Assembly (NCBI RefSeq): GCF_019021925.1
Contig: NZ_CP058990.1
Span: 2,816,001-2,880,000 of the forward strand
Reading direction: 5' to 3'
Origin: Cellulophaga sp. HaHaR_3_176
GTDB taxonomy: Bacteria; Bacteroidota; Bacteroidia; Flavobacteriales; Flavobacteriaceae
DNA length: 64,000 bases
In this document: positions 61,496-64,000 of the stretch, one piece after another
How positions within the stretch are numbered: the stretch's first letter is position 1
How the letters are laid out: each line of letters opens with the position of its first letter
Made by a program: the position numbers and the translations under genes
The notes under the pieces: generated by a model
What the model saw: the letters and a program-made list of their open reading frames with translations, nothing else
Told to the model about the DNA's origin: nothing
Databases searched by the model: none

Positions 61496-62167
61496 ATGAA
61501 ATATTTTAAATTAGAAATGGAAAGAAGATTTCCAGAACAAGATAAGGTCTTAGGTCATGCCAACGGTCAGTATGTCCCTAACGGCAAAATGTATTTTGAT
61601 AAAATAGGTAAAAGAGAAATACTTTTAAACACTCCAATCTTTGATTATTTTCATTTACAAAGCTATGGGCCTGAAAATGAATGGGAATGGAGACTACAAG
61701 ATGTGCATGGTGGTATAGGTGTTTATCCAAGGGGCGGTTATTGGTACATTTCTAATGATTTTAAAATATTATTAGAGAATTTTAAAATAGCACCATCTTA
61801 TCATTTTTATGAAACTAGGCTTTTATATCAAGACAAAAAATTAGTGTATTGGATATTCCAGTTTCCTACTAATCCGTTAGAAAATTATAACTATAAAAAA
61901 AGCGAATATTATTTAGACGGTGAAAGAGTAACTGGTTTAAAAAATGCAGATGAATATGATGCATATGATTATGATGTTTGGAAAAAAACAAAGAAAAAAA
62001 TAGAATGGAAAAAATTAGTATTACAAGATAATTACGATTTTTCTATTGGTATAGATGGCAGTAAAATAGTATCAGAAAATTTAAAAAATGCCATTGAAAA
62101 AATGCAACTAAAAGGTTTTATTTTTTCAGAATTAGATTATGAAGTAGTTGTTGAATCATTAATATAA
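61496..62167 (+). CDS. Probable immunity protein (Imm11/MXAN_0049-like)
   Basis: A 223-residue cytoplasmic protein without a signal peptide, starting 3 bases after the toxin stop. The start MKYFKLEM, the aromatic centre and the closing IGIDGSKIVSENLKNAIEKM plus LKGFIFSELDYEV recall the Imm11/Imm43 immunity family, where (V/I)SERLK...GFEF-type endings are typical. Position directly after an AHH nuclease toxin is the strongest evidence. The family assignment is tentative; the immunity role is inferred from context. Confidence 0.6.
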   Translation: MKYFKLEMERRFPEQDKVLGHANGQYVPNGKMYFDKIGKREILLNTPIFDYFHLQSYGPENEWEWRLQDVHGGIGVYPRGGYWYISNDFKILLENFKIAPSYHFYETRLLYQDKKLVYWIFQFPTNPLENYNYKKSEYYLDGERVTGLKNADEYDAYDYDVWKKTKKKIEWKKLVLQDNYDFSIGIDGSKIVSENLKNAIEKMQLKGFIFSELDYEVVVESLI

Positions 62168-62179
62168 AGTAACCCCGCT

Positions 62180-62428
62180 AGCGTGAGCGTCACGCTCGTG
62201 ACAGCAGTAGTAATTTAAGTATAATATGAAAAAAGTAAATAATAACCATGCGTAAAACACCCCTGCCTATCGGCAGTCCCCTCAAGGGGACAATTGTTAA
62301 CGTATAAGTTCCCCCTTACAAGGGGGTGCCCGCAGGGCGGGGGATGTAAAAAGGTTGAACAATGCTAGTAATTTGAAAAACAGTACAAAAAAATAAACAT
62401 AACACCCCCATAATCCCCTAAAGGGGAT
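62180..62428. repeat. Palindrome-rich intergenic region with REP-like hairpins
   Basis: Five or more hairpins lie in 250 bases. They include AGCGTGA/TCACGCT (62180-62196), TGCC/GGCA with GTCCCCT/AGGGGAC (62264-62291), CCCCCTT/AAGGGGG (62311-62326) with GCCC/GGGC (62328-62338), and ATCCCCT/AGGGGAT (62413-62428). The blocks at 62256-62291 and 62309-62345 are inverted copies of the same two-hairpin unit; 62402-62428 is a shorter direct copy ending 8 bases before the DUF559 gene. GC content is clearly higher than in the surroundings. Confidence 0.8.
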
Positions 62429-62436
62429 ACTAAATT

Positions 62437-62832
62437 ATGAACAAAAAACGCAACAACATAATACCCTATAACCCTAAACTAAAGGAGTATGCTAGGCAGT
62501 TGCGTAATAATAGCACCTTGTCGGAGGTTTTACTTTGGCAAAAAATAAAAGGGAAAGCATTGGGCGTTGAATTTCATAGGCAAGTACCCATAAATGAATT
62601 TATAGTAGATTTTTATTGCCACGAAATACAATTAGCCATTGAAATAGACGGCAGCAGCCACGATACTAAATATGATTACGATTGCCGCCGTCAAGGCATT
62701 TTAGAAACAAAAGGCGTAATCTTTATTCGTTTTGACAATCATACAGTAAAAAAAGAAATGTTCAGTGTTTTACAGGCATTAAAACATAAAGTAGCAGAAT
62801 TAAAAAACACCAATCATAACCAACAATTATGA
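62437..62832 (+). CDS. DUF559 endonuclease-like protein
   Basis: A 131-residue DUF559 protein of the PD-(D/E)XK/very-short-patch-repair-like superfamily. It has LRNNSTLSEVLLWQKIKGK, EFHRQVPINEFIVDFYCHE (with the D of the active site) and LAIEIDGSSHDTKYDYDCRR (E-x-D motif), then VIFIRFDNHTVKKE. It is intact. In Bacteroidota such genes often sit among palindromic repeats, as here, and are suspected to be mobile. Its TGA overlaps the ATG of the following large secreted-protein gene (ATGA). Confidence 0.85.
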   Translation: MNKKRNNIIPYNPKLKEYARQLRNNSTLSEVLLWQKIKGKALGVEFHRQVPINEFIVDFYCHEIQLAIEIDGSSHDTKYDYDCRRQGILETKGVIFIRFDNHTVKKEMFSVLQALKHKVAELKNTNHNQQL

Positions 62833-64000
62833 ATAAAAAATACCTATTACTACTAGTACTAATTTGGAGTTTTGTAGGGAGTGCAAAAACACCTCTACAT
62901 TCCAGCTATCTCACTTCGGCTACAACAGACCCAGGTGATTCGGTTAAAATTAAAAAAGCAAATGCTAGCCAGTTAAAATACCTGCAGCAATTAAATGCTT
63001 TGCGTACTAAAACTGCTCTGCCTATTACATCTACTACATTAAGCACAGATTTAAAGGGGGCTAATGATAACTCTTTAGGAAGTGTAGAAAGCACTAAAAC
63101 ATTCCGTGCTTTCCCTTCTCTAGACCAAAAAATAGTAGAAAACAACAATTTTAATATAAGTGTAGCTAAAAATAGCCCAGAGTTTACACCCGAGTTTATT
63201 GCTGCAAATTTTGAGGCCAACCCAAAAGTAGATACCATTGTTGCGCAAGCAAAAAAAGCTTTTGAAGAACTTAAAAAGCTAGGCAATTTTGTTGATATTT
63301 TAACCGGTAAAGAGTTGTTAGAGCTCCCAGTTGGTTTACGTAAAAAAGTAGATTCCACCTCAGGTAACTCGGTAGAATTAGCCATTGTTCAAGTCAAATT
63401 CACACCACAATATGCCGAATTTAAGGCGTGGGCAAAACTAATATTACCTGAACAAGGTGAAAATGGAGCCGCAGATCGTGAGCTTTACTTTGGTGCTGAA
63501 GGTATAAAAATGTCACACGATGGTGCTTTGTTAGGCGATATGAAATTGGTATTATTAGGCAACCAAGCCATACCGATTCAGGGAGATAACTGGCTACTAA
63601 CCTTAAAAGGCGGTATCGATTTAAAAACAGGTAATTTTACCGATCAATCATATGTTGAGTTTGATTGTGAAGGACTTAAAGGTATTGGGTTAGAAGGAGA
63701 TTTACGTATTTCTAGAAATGTGCTTTTACCTATTGACGACCAAGGGGAATATACTTGTGGGACTGTTTCAGAAAATCAGTATTTTGAAAATAAAGATGGA
63801 GATAAATTAATTGATAATAAGTGCTACGTTGGTGCATCTTTCAGTTTAGCTGCTAATGGATGGAATGATTTATTGATAAAAGATATTACGTTACCTAAAT
63901 TTGAGGTTGTTGGTCTTAAAGGTTGGGGTTTTCATATAGAAAATGCGACGCTCGATTTGAGTGATTCGCGTTCTTCTGATAGCTTTCAGTTACCAGAAAC
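62829..64000 (+). CDS. Large secreted protein, N-terminal 390 residues (partial)
   Basis: An open frame from ATG 62829 runs off the window end without a stop. It has a signal peptide (MNKKYLLLLVLIWSFVGSAK), a Ser/Thr/Lys-rich helical part (about 40-190), then repeated beta-type segments such as LYFGAEGIKMSHDGALLG, LLTLKGGIDLKTGNFTD and EGLKGIGLEGDLRISRN. No family is recognised. Its start overlaps the DUF559 stop by 4 bases, although the two are unlikely to be functionally linked. It probably belongs to the same surface/secreted locus as the two large genes upstream. Confidence 0.75.
   Translation, partial: MNKKYLLLLVLIWSFVGSAKTPLHSSYLTSATTDPGDSVKIKKANASQLKYLQQLNALRTKTALPITSTTLSTDLKGANDNSLGSVESTKTFRAFPSLDQKIVENNNFNISVAKNSPEFTPEFIAANFEANPKVDTIVAQAKKAFEELKKLGNFVDILTGKELLELPVGLRKKVDSTSGNSVELAIVQVKFTPQYAEFKAWAKLILPEQGENGAADRELYFGAEGIKMSHDGALLGDMKLVLLGNQAIPIQGDNWLLTLKGGIDLKTGNFTDQSYVEFDCEGLKGIGLEGDLRISRNVLLPIDDQGEYTCGTVSENQYFENKDGDKLIDNKCYVGASFSLAANGWNDLLIKDITLPKFEVVGLKGWGFHIENATLDLSDSRSSDSFQLPE

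Noticed and set aside
62437..62832. DUF559 protein as part of a restriction-modification or toxin-immunity system
   Set aside because: No methyltransferase or partner gene is adjacent; the palindromes around it fit a mobile-type context better.
1..64000. tRNA genes, rRNA genes, insertion sequences, prophage
   Set aside because: No cloverleaf, rRNA core segment, transposase or phage structural gene was recognised in any gap or frame by reading.

Overview
The window is a chromosomal segment of a marine, gliding Flavobacteriaceae-type bacterium (Bacteroidota). The DNA is strongly AT-rich. Start codons lack Shine-Dalgarno sequences, and several genes have the Bacteroidota -7 promoter box TAnnTTTG, some with a TTG about 19-21 bases upstream. 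gldD/gldE, TonB receptors, a TPP-riboswitch-controlled receptor, a beta-propeller phytase and DUF2490/DUF3127/DUF4301 families all fit this group. The genus cannot be fixed from the sequence; a Cellulophaga/Maribacter-like organism is a guess. No rRNA, tRNA, CRISPR array, IS element or prophage was recognised.

Layout. 1-1.8 kb: end of uppP, truB and a TonB-like protein. 1.8-7.7 kb: a thioredoxin-like protein, then a minus-strand TetR/ABC/HlyD/TolC export operon. 7.8-16.7 kb: housekeeping and small genes (tag, aat, DUF3127, flavin reductase, histidine kinase, HIT, a complete BLUF photosensor, greA, a frameshifted SRPBCC gene, a Gfo/Idh/MocA oxidoreductase). 16.8-19.2 kb: a TonB receptor behind a TPP riboswitch. 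19.3-26.2 kb: a hybrid histidine kinase and an NtrC-type regulator, convergent, followed by five paralogous small secreted PepSY-like genes. 26.4-30 kb: a tightly overlapping operon (phosphopantetheinyl transferase, YkoF-like thiamine-binding protein, PnuC-type transporter, NadR-like kinase, DUF4301). 30-38.3 kb: ahcY, an SDR, a phytase/TonB receptor pair and a TPR-LuxR sensor. 38.4-46.4 kb: rplU-rpmA, gldD-gldE-ssb-mutY, HU, a 29-residue basic protein, rng and recX. 46.4-53.8 kb: a barrel protein, a cupin-like oxygenase and the biotin genes bioF-bioD-bioA-ketosynthase-bioB. 54-64 kb: a large secreted-protein locus with a barrel protein, a 1635-residue metallopeptidase/AHH-nuclease polymorphic toxin, its probable immunity protein, a DUF559 gene among palindromes, and the start of another large secreted protein.

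Most notable. Four of the five PepSY-like genes carry a sigma-54-like element (YGGCAY-N5-TTTCW) and, at fixed distances of 76/77, 86/87 and 106/107 bases upstream of it, three direct 8-base boxes related to TGTGTAAT. The fifth paralog has neither. The neighbouring NtrC-type regulator is the obvious candidate activator. This looks like a self-contained two-component regulon controlling a recently expanding secreted family. It is a sequence-based inference and has not been tested.
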